Part shown: positions 8,692-17,448 of the stretch, one piece after another
Layout of the letters: the number at the start of each line of letters is the position of its first letter
Position numbering within the stretch: the stretch's first letter is position 1
Assembly: GCF_902500225.1 (NCBI RefSeq)
Contig: NZ_LR722648.1
Location: 389,676 to 453,675, forward strand
From: Buttiauxella massiliensis
GTDB taxonomy: Bacteria; Pseudomonadota; Gammaproteobacteria; Enterobacterales; Enterobacteriaceae
DNA: 64,000 nucleotides
Direction: 5' to 3'
Made by a program: the position numbers and the translations under genes
The notes under the pieces: model-generated
What the model saw: only the letters and a program-made list of their open reading frames with translations
Told to the model about the DNA's origin: nothing
Database searches by the model: none

Positions 8692-8820
8692 TCATCTTAC
8701 CGGGTCCAAGGGTAAGTCAGGATCAAGCGGCTCAATGGGGTCTGGAACACCTGGTATTGTATCTCCGGGCAGCGGTTCATCGACAGGTACCGGGTCGACC
8801 AGGTTTGGATGGTTAGACAT
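8692..8820 (-). CDS. Small proline/aspartate-rich protein, unrecognised
   Basis: A 42-codon frame starting MSNHPNLVDP, preceded by a consensus Shine-Dalgarno GGAGG six bases before the ATG and followed by an intrinsic terminator. The product is acidic and strikingly rich in Pro, Asp and Leu with a repetitive DP/LDP pattern (PIEPLDPDLPLDP). It has no signal peptide or membrane segment. The RBS, clean terminator and non-random composition argue for a real gene, but I do not recognise the family and assign no function. It lies between yfaZ and menE, where E. coli carries nudI, ais and the arn operon. Confidence 0.6.
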   Translation of the reverse strand: MSNHPNLVDPVPVDEPLPGDTIPGVPDPIEPLDPDLPLDPVR

Positions 8821-8868
8821 AAGAACCTCCAACGCAAGAGCAGTTAAAACCTACAAATGGAACAAAGC

Positions 8869-8967
8869 TTATTTTTGATTCTGCTTTGGCTTTTTCTCAT
8901 CGTTCTTAGGGGCTTTATCTGGATTTTTAGGCTGCTCTTTGGAAACGTTCATGTTTAGTGTTTTCAT
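8869..8967 (-). CDS. Small lysine/proline/asparagine-rich protein, unrecognised
   Basis: A 32-codon frame starting MKTLNMNVSK and continuing as a highly charged, low-complexity Lys/Pro/Asn/Gln sequence (for example KNPDKAPKND). The Shine-Dalgarno is GAGGAATGAG just before the ATG. It is basic and probably disordered. It lies 48 bases upstream of the other tiny gene on the same strand, so the two may be cotranscribed and end at the terminator at 8655-8684. No function can be assigned; a chance frame is possible. Confidence 0.5.
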   Translation of the reverse strand: MKTLNMNVSKEQPKNPDKAPKNDEKKPKQNQK

Positions 8968-9081
8968 AACTCATTCCTCAGTGATTGCAGAATTTTACTG
9001 CAACCCAAGTATAGTTTTAGGTTCATTAACTTGCTAGCGAAGCGGTTTGCAATATTTTTATCTGGTTTATATGGATTGCCA

Positions 9082-9108
9082 ATAAAAAAGCCGCTCGAAC
9101 AGAGCGGC
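9082..9108 (-). terminator. Intrinsic terminator of the men operon
   Basis: GCCGCTC pairs with GAGCGGC around GAACA, and on the minus strand the stem is followed by six T residues. It lies about 80 bases beyond the menE stop codon. Confidence 0.8.
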
Positions 9109-9133
9109 ATAAATCAGACTTAGAATCGGGTAT

Positions 9134-9164
9134 GTAGGTCGGATTAGCGTTAGCGACATCCGAC
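9134..9164. repeat. REP-like palindromic unit, copy 1
   Basis: A 31-base imperfect palindrome (arms GTAGGTCGGAT and ATCCGAC around TAGCGTTAGCG) that recurs as an exact reverse complement at 46416-46446. It resembles the E. coli REP/BIME unit. It lies between menE and its terminator. Confidence 0.75.
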
Positions 9165-9184
9165 ACTAAATCGAGCGGGTGGCA

Positions 9185-10549
9185 TTAAATTTTAGCCACC
9201 CGCTTTACCCATAACTTTAACTGTAATCGCGAAATCTTAATCCCACCCTGCTTGAATTCATCAGGCAGGCGCAACCAACGCACCGGCTGCTGAAAACGGG
9301 CTACTTTTCCCGGCAACCACTCTGACAATAGCGACAGGTCAAAATCCTCGTCGGCTTCCACCACCGCAACCGGGCGTTGGCCAAATTCGGCATCATCTAT
9401 TGGCACGACAAAAACCTGTTTCACCGCGGGATGAACTGCAATCACGCGTTCAACTTCTTCCGGCTGGATCCCTTCCCCACCACTGAAAAACAGATTATCG
9501 AGGCGGCCAATAAGCGTTAGACGCGGCCCATTCAGAACCCCTCGATCGCGTGTTGCAAACCAGCCCTGTGAATTAACCAGCGGCACGACAACGCCCGCTT
9601 TCCAGTAGCCTGATGCCAGGCTATCGGCACGAACCCACACTTCCTGATCAACGATTTTCACTTCCCGTCCTGGCAGAGCTTTGCCCACATCCGGCAACCC
9701 ATCAGCACGTTTGGCGCACACCGTTGAGGCCAGTTCCGTTAATCCATAACCACACCAGCAATTGATGCCTTTTTCCTGCGCCGCTTGCGTGAGCTCAACG
9801 GGAATTGCCGCGCCACCCAATAACACTTCACGCAAGGTTTCCGGATGGGATTGCTCAAGCAGTCGCCAGAGCTGAGTCGGTACCAGTGACGCATGCGTAC
9901 AACCTTGCAATGCATCGCTCAAAGGATGTAAATCGCGCACTACCATGCAACCACCCGCCAGCAGCCAGCGCCACAAAATGCCCTGGCCGGAGACATGAAA
10001 CAGAGGCAGTGATAACAACCAACTGTCATTCGCTCCGTAATTCATCACCGCCAGCACACCTGCAGCACTGGCAAGATGAGCATCACTGGTATGAACCGCC
10101 GCTTTGGGTAAGCCCGTTGAGCCGGAGGTCAGCGTCATCGATGCAAACCTTGCAGGCTGCCACTCAACCTTGAAATGTTCGCCATCCAGCAGAGTTAACG
10201 GGTTGATATCGGCAACGGTAAGCGGCGCATCAAAGATCAATGCATGGTTGATAGTCAGCGTGGGGAATAACTGTTGGAGCAAAGATTCAGGCAACTGTGG
10301 ATTAAGCGGCAATACACGCGCCCCACATTGCAATAACGCGAGCAGAGCGAAAACCATTTCCGGGCTGTTTTTCGCACGCAACACAACGCCTTGCCCTTCA
10401 AGCACACCCTGCTGCCGGAAGCCGCCTGCCAGCGCATCAACGCGCTGGCATAGCTCGCGCCAGTTCAGGCTTTCATGGCCTAAAGTAAGTGCCGGTTGGT
10501 CACCACGAATTTGTGCCCAATGCTGCCAGGGGAAATCCTGAAAACTCAT
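9185..10549 (-). CDS. menE: o-Succinylbenzoate-CoA ligase
   Basis: A 454-residue ANL-superfamily acyl-CoA synthetase that activates o-succinylbenzoate with ATP and CoA in menaquinone synthesis. The adenylation motif [14 protein letters not shown] is at about residues 140-153, the A5-like [11 protein letters not shown] follows in the middle, and the C-terminal hinge [20 protein letters not shown] precedes a catalytic lysine region (KQGGIKISR). It is the last gene of menFDHBCE; its start overlaps the menC stop by four bases. Confidence 0.95.
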   Translation of the reverse strand: MSFQDFPWQHWAQIRGDQPALTLGHESLNWRELCQRVDALAGGFRQQGVLEGQGVVLRAKNSPEMVFALLALLQCGARVLPLNPQLPESLLQQLFPTLTINHALIFDAPLTVADINPLTLLDGEHFKVEWQPARFASMTLTSGSTGLPKAAVHTSDAHLASAAGVLAVMNYGANDSWLLSLPLFHVSGQGILWRWLLAGGCMVVRDLHPLSDALQGCTHASLVPTQLWRLLEQSHPETLREVLLGGAAIPVELTQAAQEKGINCWCGYGLTELASTVCAKRADGLPDVGKALPGREVKIVDQEVWVRADSLASGYWKAGVVVPLVNSQGWFATRDRGVLNGPRLTLIGRLDNLFFSGGEGIQPEEVERVIAVHPAVKQVFVVPIDDAEFGQRPVAVVEADEDFDLSLLSEWLPGKVARFQQPVRWLRLPDEFKQGGIKISRLQLKLWVKRVAKI

Positions 10550-11511
10550 AACACTCGCTCAAGAGATTCCAGTGACCAGCACGGAAGTGGGCTGCCTGGC
10601 CATTCGCGCACCAATTGTGCCTGCATCAACGACAGCGTATCGAGACCTGGGAATGTTTGCGGCGTCAGCCACGCGGCAATTCGCGCCAATTGTGTTAAGC
10701 CGAGGCTCGACTCAATCGAAGAACTGATAACCGCCATCAATCCCAGGGCATGGGCCTGCTCCACCTGTTGACGGACTTTCTCAAGACTCCCGGTTAAGGT
10801 CGGCTTGATAACCACCGCACTCAAACCCGGTTCGGCGGCAAACTCAAAATCAGGCTCACGCAGGCTTTCATCCCAGGCGATCGCAATCCCCGTTTCACGG
10901 GCAAACTCACGGGATTGCTCACGGGTTTTGCACGGCTCTTCGATAAACGCAATGCGCGGTCGGAAATCAGGATTGACGTATTTAGCGAACTGCTGCGCTT
11001 TGAGCGGTGTCCAGCCACGGTTGGCATCAAGACGCAGACGCAAATCAGGCATCGCTTCCAGCAAAAGATTGACCACCATGCCGTCGCGCACGGCTTCATA
11101 CAAACCCACTTTCACCTTGGCGATTTTCTCACCGGGAATAGCAGCCAGCATGGCAAACAGTTCGTCCGGGTCACCGGTGCACAAGGGCGCCGCGCGGTAA
11201 TCCGCCGCCTGAGGAAGCTCGCCGCTGATCTCCGCCAGCGCACAACTCAGACCAAAAGCCACCGATGGCATTTCGGGTAAGCCAGTGTCGTTACCCGTTT
11301 GCCAGGCTTGCAGCCAGATCAACGCTTCGCTTTGCGCTTCTTCGACCGTTTCAATGCTAAAACCCGGCAACGGCGAGATCTCACCGAAGCCCTGTTTTTC
11401 GCCGTCGGTCAGGCGCACTAAGAGTCCGTCGCGTGTTTTCAGGCGCCGCTCACGCAGCACTACACCCGCATCCATCGGCACCTGAAAGCGCCATAGTTCG
11501 ACGCTACGCAT
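10546..11511 (-). CDS. menC: o-Succinylbenzoate synthase
   Basis: A 321-residue enolase-superfamily enzyme that dehydrates SHCHC to o-succinylbenzoate. The conserved acid/base lysine appears in KVKVGLYEA, the metal ligands lie in [14 protein letters not shown] and AWDESL, and the second lysine is in VVIKPTLTG. The length is one residue more than in E. coli. Its ATG overlaps the menB stop as TAATG and its stop overlaps menE, so the genes are tightly coupled. Confidence 0.95.
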   Translation of the reverse strand: MRSVELWRFQVPMDAGVVLRERRLKTRDGLLVRLTDGEKQGFGEISPLPGFSIETVEEAQSEALIWLQAWQTGNDTGLPEMPSVAFGLSCALAEISGELPQAADYRAAPLCTGDPDELFAMLAAIPGEKIAKVKVGLYEAVRDGMVVNLLLEAMPDLRLRLDANRGWTPLKAQQFAKYVNPDFRPRIAFIEEPCKTREQSREFARETGIAIAWDESLREPDFEFAAEPGLSAVVIKPTLTGSLEKVRQQVEQAHALGLMAVISSSIESSLGLTQLARIAAWLTPQTFPGLDTLSLMQAQLVREWPGSPLPCWSLESLERVL

Positions 11512-12368
11512 TACGGGTTCCGTTTAAATTTGCTGAAGTCCGGCTGGCGTTTTTGGTTGAACGCGTTGCGACCTTCCTGACCCTCTTCAGTCATGTAGAA
11601 CAGCATGGTGGCGTTGCCAGCCAGTTCTTGTAAACCGGCCTGACCATCACAGTCAGCATTCAGCGCAGCCTTCAGGCAACGCAGCGCCATTGGGCTGTTT
11701 TGCAGCATTTCACGGCACCAGCGCACAGTCTCTTTTTCGAGATCTGCATTTGGCACAACGGTGTTCACCAGGCCCATATCCAACGCTTCTTTTGCGTCGT
11801 ACTGGCGGCACAGGAACCAGATTTCACGCGCTTTTTTCTGGCCGACGATACGCGCCATATAAGAAGCACCCCAGCCACCGTCAAATGAACCCACTTTCGG
11901 GCCAGTCTGGCCGAATACCGCGTTTTCAGCAGCAATTGTCAGGTCGCACATCATATGCAGTACATGACCACCGCCGATGGAATAACCCGCAACCATTGCC
12001 ACAACTGGTTTTGGGCAGGTGCGAATCTGGCGCTGGAAATCCAGCACATTCAGGTGATGGGTGCCGCTTGCGTCCTGGTAACCGCCGTAATCGCCACGTA
12101 CTTTTTGATCGCCGCCTGCGCAGAAGGCTTTTTCGCCTTCGCCGGTCAGGATGATGGTGCCAATGTTGTCGTCGTAACGGGCATCAGCCAGCGCATTAAT
12201 CATCTCTTTTACGGTCAACGGACGGAACGCGTTACGCACTTCAGGGCGGTTAATCGTGATTTTAGCAATACCGTCAGCGGATTTGTGATAGCGAATATCG
12301 GTGTAACCTTCCGAGCAATCCTGCCATTCAACTGGCGCGTAAAGCATTTCTTCATCTGGATAAATCAT
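11511..12368 (-). CDS. menB: 1,4-Dihydroxy-2-naphthoyl-CoA synthase
   Basis: A 285-residue crotonase-fold enzyme that closes the naphthoquinone ring of o-succinylbenzoyl-CoA. Family motifs are the oxyanion-hole segments [15 protein letters not shown] and [20 protein letters not shown] and the active-site stretch [19 protein letters not shown]. Length and sequence match E. coli MenB almost throughout. It overlaps menH by four bases and menC by one, within the men operon. Confidence 0.97.
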   Translation of the reverse strand: MIYPDEEMLYAPVEWQDCSEGYTDIRYHKSADGIAKITINRPEVRNAFRPLTVKEMINALADARYDDNIGTIILTGEGEKAFCAGGDQKVRGDYGGYQDASGTHHLNVLDFQRQIRTCPKPVVAMVAGYSIGGGHVLHMMCDLTIAAENAVFGQTGPKVGSFDGGWGASYMARIVGQKKAREIWFLCRQYDAKEALDMGLVNTVVPNADLEKETVRWCREMLQNSPMALRCLKAALNADCDGQAGLQELAGNATMLFYMTEEGQEGRNAFNQKRQPDFSKFKRNP

Positions 12369-13147
12369 GGTGTTTCCTCGATAGGTTTTCGCAATAAATT
12401 GAGCAGGCAGGCCGTGAAAGCAATCGGGTTTTCCCGATGTGCGTTATGGCCTGCGGCAGTAATAAGGTGCGGTGACAATTCCAGGTTGGTTGCCACGGCG
12501 CGGAATTTTTCATCCCGCTCACCGCAAAGATAGTAAAAAGGCAACGGCAATTGCTTGAGCGTAGCCTTTAAATCTGGTTGGTTGCCAAGAGAAGTCGCCT
12601 CAAGCATTGCGGCAAGGTTCTGGGCATTATTCTGGCTGCGTTGTGCGATAAGCGCAGCGCGTTGTTGATCATTGAGCGACTGGAAAACAGCTTGATGATA
12701 CCAGTCGTTCAGCACCTCTTTTAGCGGTTGTGTGCGTAACCGCTGCGCCCATTGCTGGTCGCTGCTTTTTCTTTCTCGGCGGGCATTCTCATCCGTAAGT
12801 CCAGGATGGCTCCCCTCAACAATCAAGCCGCACAAAGCGGAATTCTCAAGCTGACAAGCATGATACATCGCCACGCGCCCACCAAGAGAGTAGCCAATTA
12901 GCCAGTACTTTAGAATGTTGTAACTAAGGAGCGTATTTCGCAGTAATTTATCGACTTGAGCAAAGTCTTCAGTCGTAATATCGGCTGATTTACCGTGACC
13001 GGGCAAGTCGATAAAGAGTTGCGGCCAATCGGTGAAATGTTCGCTGAAGGTTTCCCACTCCTTCCGGTTGCCTAAAAAGCCGTGTAGCCAAACCAGGCAC
13101 GGCAAGTTGGCATCGCGGCCTTCATGAAAAACAGCGTGCAGAATCAT
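12365..13147 (-). CDS. menH: SHCHC synthase (2-succinyl-6-hydroxy-2,4-cyclohexadiene-1-carboxylate synthase)
   Basis: A 260-residue alpha/beta-hydrolase that eliminates pyruvate from SEPHCHC. The nucleophile is Ser87 in the elbow GYSLGG, the oxyanion-side motif is [11 protein letters not shown], and the catalytic His is in AGHNAHREN near the C terminus. It overlaps menD and menB by four bases each. It is a little longer than the E. coli protein (252 aa). Confidence 0.94.
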   Translation of the reverse strand: MILHAVFHEGRDANLPCLVWLHGFLGNRKEWETFSEHFTDWPQLFIDLPGHGKSADITTEDFAQVDKLLRNTLLSYNILKYWLIGYSLGGRVAMYHACQLENSALCGLIVEGSHPGLTDENARRERKSSDQQWAQRLRTQPLKEVLNDWYHQAVFQSLNDQQRAALIAQRSQNNAQNLAAMLEATSLGNQPDLKATLKQLPLPFYYLCGERDEKFRAVATNLELSPHLITAAGHNAHRENPIAFTACLLNLLRKPIEETP

Positions 13148-14814
13148 GCCTGACTGACCTGTGCGAGCAAATGCTGCAAGGTTTGCGCACCGTCAGTTTC
13201 ACCAACGGTGAGCTCAATGACGGTTGCATGAGGAGAATGCCAGGCATGGGTCACTGCTTCCTGCAACTCATCCCAGCTTGCCGGATTGTTATAGGAGAGG
13301 CTGAACATCGCTGCTGCGTGGGCAAAATTGACGTTTTGCGGCATGGTATAGAAGCGTTCACGTTCGTCTGCGGGCGTTGGCAACAGCGAGAATATTTGCC
13401 CGCCATTATTATTCACGATCAGCAAAACGAAGGGAGCGGAAACCTGGCGTAATAATGCCAGTGAGTTGATGTCGTAAAGTGCCGAGAGATCGCCAACAAT
13501 CGCCAGCGTCGAGCGCGCGGTGGCTCGTTGCACGCCGGCGGCTGTTGAAAGTAAGCCGTCGATACCGCTCGCACCACGATTGCTAAATACCGGATAACCA
13601 GCAGGCAATTGCGCGAAAGCATCAACCAAACGAACTATCAGGCTATTGCCGACAAACAGCTGCCCGGCTTCCGGTAACAATTCAGCCAGGCGCGCCGCAA
13701 CCTGGGCTTCGCCAAATTCGAGAGTGCCCTTTTTAACCGCCTGCTGGGCGATTTTTGCAAGCGTAGTTAATTTCTCATCCCACGCCACGCGCTTTTCAGC
13801 GGGGTGAAGTTCCAGCCATTGTGTAATATCGCAACACAAGCGACGGCCACGATGATTCGCAGGATCAAGCCGGCCTGGCAGATTATCCACCAGCCAGTAC
13901 TCTTCAGGCTCGCAGGTTGCCTGCCATTGCAGAACGCGTTTTCCGGTCAGGCTACTGCCAAACTGAATAATAATTTGTGCTTCGGCAAGTTCGGTCACCG
14001 CCTGGCTGTTGCTCAGCCATAAATCTGCACACGGCAACGGCTGCCCAGTTTGCGATAGCACATCGCCAATTAACGGCCAACCGAGCATTTTTGCCCATGC
14101 AGCGACCTGTTTTCCTTCTTCAGGATTCAAACGCCCGGCAACCACCACGCCGCGTTTTTGACGCCAGAAGAACCAGTCACGCTGTTTAAGCACTTCCTGA
14201 GTCAGGCCGGTACGTAACCACGGTTTATCACCTTGCCACCAGTCGCCCAATGCCTGTTGCCAGCTCATGCCTGTTTCATCAGGCTCGCCATACAGCGGCT
14301 CGGCGAATGGACAATTGATGTGAATCGCACCAGCCATCTGCTGGCCTAGTGCGTTATCGATAGTCGAAACCAACCAGCGCGCAGGAATATCCTGTGTTGG
14401 ACGAGGTAAATTAATCGATTGAGTAGGATGGGAGCTAAAAATCCCAGGCTGGCGAATCGCCTGATTGGCACCGCAATCAATAAGTTCCGGTGGACGATCG
14501 GCGGTAAGCACCACCAGTTTTTCACCGGTCAAACCCGCTTCGATAATCGCCGGATAGAGGTTTGCCACCGCCGTACCGGAAGTCACGATAATAGCGACCG
14601 GAGCCTGGCTTGCTTTTGCCAGACCTAATGCCAGGTGACCTAAACCACGCTCGTCAAAATGTGTATGACAAATAAAAGCCCGATTTTCAGCCACCCCAAG
14701 GGTCAGAGGTGTAGAACGCGAGCCAGGAGCAATGCAGACGTGGCGCACGCCGTGGCGAGTCAGCGCTTCAAGGATTACCGTAGCCCAACGGCGGTTAAAC
14801 GAGCTTATCGACAT
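13144..14814 (-). CDS. menD: SEPHCHC synthase (2-succinyl-5-enolpyruvyl-6-hydroxy-3-cyclohexene-1-carboxylate synthase)
   Basis: A 556-residue thiamine-diphosphate enzyme that adds 2-oxoglutarate-derived succinic semialdehyde to isochorismate. Glu55 in [19 protein letters not shown] is the cofactor-activating Glu, and the ThDP/Mg2+ motif [15 protein letters not shown] lies near residue 440. The length matches E. coli MenD. It is separated from menF by 145 bases, the only sizeable gap in the operon, so an internal promoter is possible there. Confidence 0.96.
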   Translation of the reverse strand: MSISSFNRRWATVILEALTRHGVRHVCIAPGSRSTPLTLGVAENRAFICHTHFDERGLGHLALGLAKASQAPVAIIVTSGTAVANLYPAIIEAGLTGEKLVVLTADRPPELIDCGANQAIRQPGIFSSHPTQSINLPRPTQDIPARWLVSTIDNALGQQMAGAIHINCPFAEPLYGEPDETGMSWQQALGDWWQGDKPWLRTGLTQEVLKQRDWFFWRQKRGVVVAGRLNPEEGKQVAAWAKMLGWPLIGDVLSQTGQPLPCADLWLSNSQAVTELAEAQIIIQFGSSLTGKRVLQWQATCEPEEYWLVDNLPGRLDPANHRGRRLCCDITQWLELHPAEKRVAWDEKLTTLAKIAQQAVKKGTLEFGEAQVAARLAELLPEAGQLFVGNSLIVRLVDAFAQLPAGYPVFSNRGASGIDGLLSTAAGVQRATARSTLAIVGDLSALYDINSLALLRQVSAPFVLLIVNNNGGQIFSLLPTPADERERFYTMPQNVNFAHAAAMFSLSYNNPASWDELQEAVTHAWHSPHATVIELTVGETDGAQTLQHLLAQVSQA

Positions 14815-14959
14815 GATTCAGTCCTGAGTCAATTTTGCTGACTCATTATAATTATTGCTGGAACGGTTATTTTGATATGGGTCGGTAATACCCTTCAAAC
14901 TGCATTTTTGTTGGCAACAAGCACAATGAAGTTCGAATTGTCTCAGACATACCTATAAT

Positions 14960-16261
14960 TTAGAACGTTGATTTTGTTAACAACGTTCGCAACCCGGCGG
15001 CTTTATTTTCTATTTCCTGCCATTCTTCCGCCGCATCAGAACCTGCGACAATTCCAGCTCCGGCATATAAACGCACCATATTATTGATTACTTTTGCAGA
15101 GCGTAAAGCAACGCAGAACTCACTTTGACGCTGCGAGATATAACCTGCCGACCCCGCATACCATTCACGCTCAAACGGTTCATTATGGGCGATAAATCCG
15201 CGCGCCACATCACGTGGCAACCCGGCAACAGCGGCAGTAGGTTGCAACATTGCAAGGCATACAGCATCGTCAGGCTGAGCCAAATCGGTCCAGATGCAAC
15301 GGCGCAAGTGTTGTACCTTTCTCAGACGTACCACCTGCGGCGGCAATACATCAATAGCCCCCACCTTTTTTTGCAAACGCTGGCAAATATCTTCAACGAC
15401 CAACATGTTTTCACGTTGGTTTTTATCGTCTTTGAGCAACCACTGCCCCAAAGACCAGGCTCGATGGTCGTCGGGATGGTTAGCAACCGTTCCGGCAAGG
15501 GCTTCGGTGCGTAAAGCGCTATCAATGCGCCGCCACAAGCGTTCCGGGCTCGAGCCAAGGAACGCATGGCTACCATCAAACACCATCAAGAAATGATAGC
15601 AATTCAGGTTCACCCGGCGACTGGCCGCCATAAACCCGGCTGCGGAAACTGCGGTAGTAAATTGCAGATCGGTGGCTCTCGCCAGGACGACTTTATCGAG
15701 CTCGTGCTGCTCAATTGCAGATATTGCACAGTCAACTAACTGATTCCATTCTGGTTGTGTTGGAATATGTTGCTCACCGACGCAATTTAAACGCTGTAAT
15801 GGCAATTGCTTTGCAGGCAGCATTTGCTCAAGGAATTGAAGTGCTGCCCGCGCATCATCTTGCAGGGAAGTTTCGCTATAAATATTAAGGTAGAGAAAAG
15901 CATCGCCACCGATGCGCCGCCATTCGAGGCGTGGGAGAAATAAAAAACTGCTGGTGGGTGAAAATGCATTTACGCCAGTAATACGAACAGCTGGCTGGTC
16001 CGCATAGGCATCAATAAATGCCCTGGCGGCATCTAAGGTATCGAACTGGCAAACAGCACCGAGGGCGGCAATTTCGTCATCGCCATTGCGCTGTTGCCAG
16101 TAAAACTGAGGATAAAGACGTTGGCTAGTCAACCATGCGAGTGCATCTGAGGCATCACTGAGGGTAACAGCACAAGATAACTGCTGTGAGCCCGGTGCAT
16201 CCGCAAATTCTGCGTTCAATGCAAGCTGTAACTGTTGCAGCGCGACGACAACTGAATTCAC
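14960..16261 (-). CDS. menF: Isochorismate synthase, menaquinone-specific
   Basis: A 433-residue chorismate-utilising enzyme that converts chorismate to isochorismate, the first step of menaquinone synthesis. Conserved MST-family motifs are LDKVVLARAT (with the general-base lysine), FLGSSPERLWR, EALAGTVANHPDD and GSAGYISQRQSEFCVALRSA. The N-terminal 150 residues diverge from E. coli but include the shared YPQFYWQQRNGDDE. First gene of menFDHBCE on the minus strand. Confidence 0.95.
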   Translation of the reverse strand: MNSVVVALQQLQLALNAEFADAPGSQQLSCAVTLSDASDALAWLTSQRLYPQFYWQQRNGDDEIAALGAVCQFDTLDAARAFIDAYADQPAVRITGVNAFSPTSSFLFLPRLEWRRIGGDAFLYLNIYSETSLQDDARAALQFLEQMLPAKQLPLQRLNCVGEQHIPTQPEWNQLVDCAISAIEQHELDKVVLARATDLQFTTAVSAAGFMAASRRVNLNCYHFLMVFDGSHAFLGSSPERLWRRIDSALRTEALAGTVANHPDDHRAWSLGQWLLKDDKNQRENMLVVEDICQRLQKKVGAIDVLPPQVVRLRKVQHLRRCIWTDLAQPDDAVCLAMLQPTAAVAGLPRDVARGFIAHNEPFEREWYAGSAGYISQRQSEFCVALRSAKVINNMVRLYAGAGIVAGSDAAEEWQEIENKAAGLRTLLTKSTF

Positions 16262-16311
16262 GTTTACCTCACCTTCCCTGAAAACCCCTGATTATACGTG
16301 GTCATGGCGGC

Positions 16312-16346
16312 AAAAAAAAATCCCACCCAATGGGTAAGATTTTTCT
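16312..16346. terminator. Bidirectional hairpin between elaB and menF
   Basis: AAAAATC and ACCC pair with GGGT and GATTTTT around AAT, flanked by an A-run and a T-run. It would stop elaB transcripts before menF. Confidence 0.6.
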
Positions 16347-16368
16347 GCTGGCACTCGACGCAATTATT

Positions 16369-16494
16369 ATACCCAAGTTACTTCGAGATGCAGGTAGGCG
16401 GCAATCGAGTAAATCCCGATGAGCTTACTGAAGTCAAGTGATTCGGGTGCACGAGAGCAGCCAACGCCCCTGCAACTTGAAGGGCGAAGGGTAT
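16369..16494. repeat. ERIC element, near full length, abutting the elaB stop codon
   Basis: This 126-base element starts ATACCCAAGT and ends GAAGGGTAT. It contains CAGGTAGGCGGCAATCGA, the central palindrome around CCCGATGAGCTTACTG and GTGATTCGGGTG, and CAGCCAACGCCCCTGCAACTT. Its last base is directly next to the TAG of elaB, so the elaB transcript enters the repeat. Confidence 0.88.
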
Positions 16495-16794
16495 CTAGCG
16501 CCTGGCTAATAAAAGCCCTAGTACCAGACCAGCGGCAGCCCCAACGCCAACTCCTTGCCATGGTTTTTCACGCACATAATCATCTGCGCGATAAACGGCT
16601 TTTTTTGCACGATAGTAATAATTGTCCGACGCACTACTGACCCGGGCTTTGACTTCGCTGAGCGCAGCTTCTGCACGTGCTTTCAGCTCAATGTATTTTT
16701 GGTCAGCAGGATCGCCTGAGGAACGCAGCACTTCTTCTAACGTTTCACTAAGCAGAGTTAAATCATCATCAAGACGAGATTCATACGGTTGCAT
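16495..16794 (-). CDS. elaB: ElaB, tail-anchored stress protein (DUF883 family)
   Basis: A 99-residue protein with a long charged helical N-terminal part (DDDLTLLSETLEEVLRSSGD) and a single C-terminal membrane segment (GVGVGAAAGLVLGLLLARR). In E. coli it is a tail-anchored inner-membrane protein of the YqjD/ElaB/YgaM group linked to stationary phase and ribosome binding. I chose the ATG at 16794 because GGAG lies at good spacing; a GTG one codon upstream is an alternative. The N-terminal residues (MQPYESRL) differ from E. coli, but the rest is nearly identical. Confidence 0.92.
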   Translation of the reverse strand: MQPYESRLDDDLTLLSETLEEVLRSSGDPADQKYIELKARAEAALSEVKARVSSASDNYYYRAKKAVYRADDYVREKPWQGVGVGAAAGLVLGLLLARR

Positions 16795-16875
16795 CACTGT
16801 TCTCCGTGTTTAAAAAATACTCGTCCGCTAACTATAGACAACACTAGTGCTTTTTACCTGGCGATTAATCTGTCA

Positions 16876-17325
16876 TTAACGATTTGCCATACCGATATGG
16901 GGAATACCGTCTTCGTCATACACGTCAGTAACTGGGGCAAATCCGAAGTGGGCATAGAACGATTGCAGATGAGCCTGAGCACCTAAATAGACTGTTTTTT
17001 CTGGCCAATACTGCTGGCACGACGCCATCGCCTGTTCCATCAACTGGTAACCCAGTTTTTCGCCACGCACGCTTTTATCAACAATGACACGGCCAATCAC
17101 CACCGGTTCAAACTCGCTGTCGCTTTTCAGGATGCGGGCATAGGCCACAAGTTTGCCACCCTTCCAACCAAGAATATGGCGGTTCTCACCCACCAGATCA
17201 TCACCATCAATATCCTGGTAGGGACAATTTTGCTCGACCACAAACACTTCATTGCGTAGCGCCAAAAGTGTGTAGAGATCGGTTACGCTCAATTCTGAAT
17301 GGTGTAAATCTTGCCAAATCAACAT
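16876..17325 (-). CDS. elaA: GNAT-family N-acetyltransferase ElaA
   Basis: A 149-residue single-domain GNAT protein. The acetyl-CoA pyrophosphate loop is in VDKSVRGEKLGYQLMEQAM, and a conserved family stretch is FVVEQNCPYQDIDGDDL. The substrate is unknown. It is slightly shorter than the 153-aa E. coli protein. It lies upstream of elaB on the same strand, as in E. coli, but the gene on its other side is not the E. coli neighbour rbn/elaC; the segment joins directly to a YhbX-like gene and the kdp region. Confidence 0.92.
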   Translation of the reverse strand: MLIWQDLHHSELSVTDLYTLLALRNEVFVVEQNCPYQDIDGDDLVGENRHILGWKGGKLVAYARILKSDSEFEPVVIGRVIVDKSVRGEKLGYQLMEQAMASCQQYWPEKTVYLGAQAHLQSFYAHFGFAPVTDVYDEDGIPHIGMANR

Positions 17326-17448
17326 GCTGTGCTCCAGTAGTTGTGATGAGGGGTTTATCCTCCCACATTTAGAGCAATAACTAAAAGGTTCAGTAGTTGA
17401 TGTTCATCCTTCGACATACTGATTTATGTCAAAGAATCAATTCATCCA

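Noticed and set aside
14888-14955. Possible degenerate short ERIC element in the menF-menD gap
   Set aside because: ATACCCTTCAAACTGCA and GAAGTTCGAATTG recall ERIC ends, but the arms do not pair well and the interior signatures are missing, so I could not support it.
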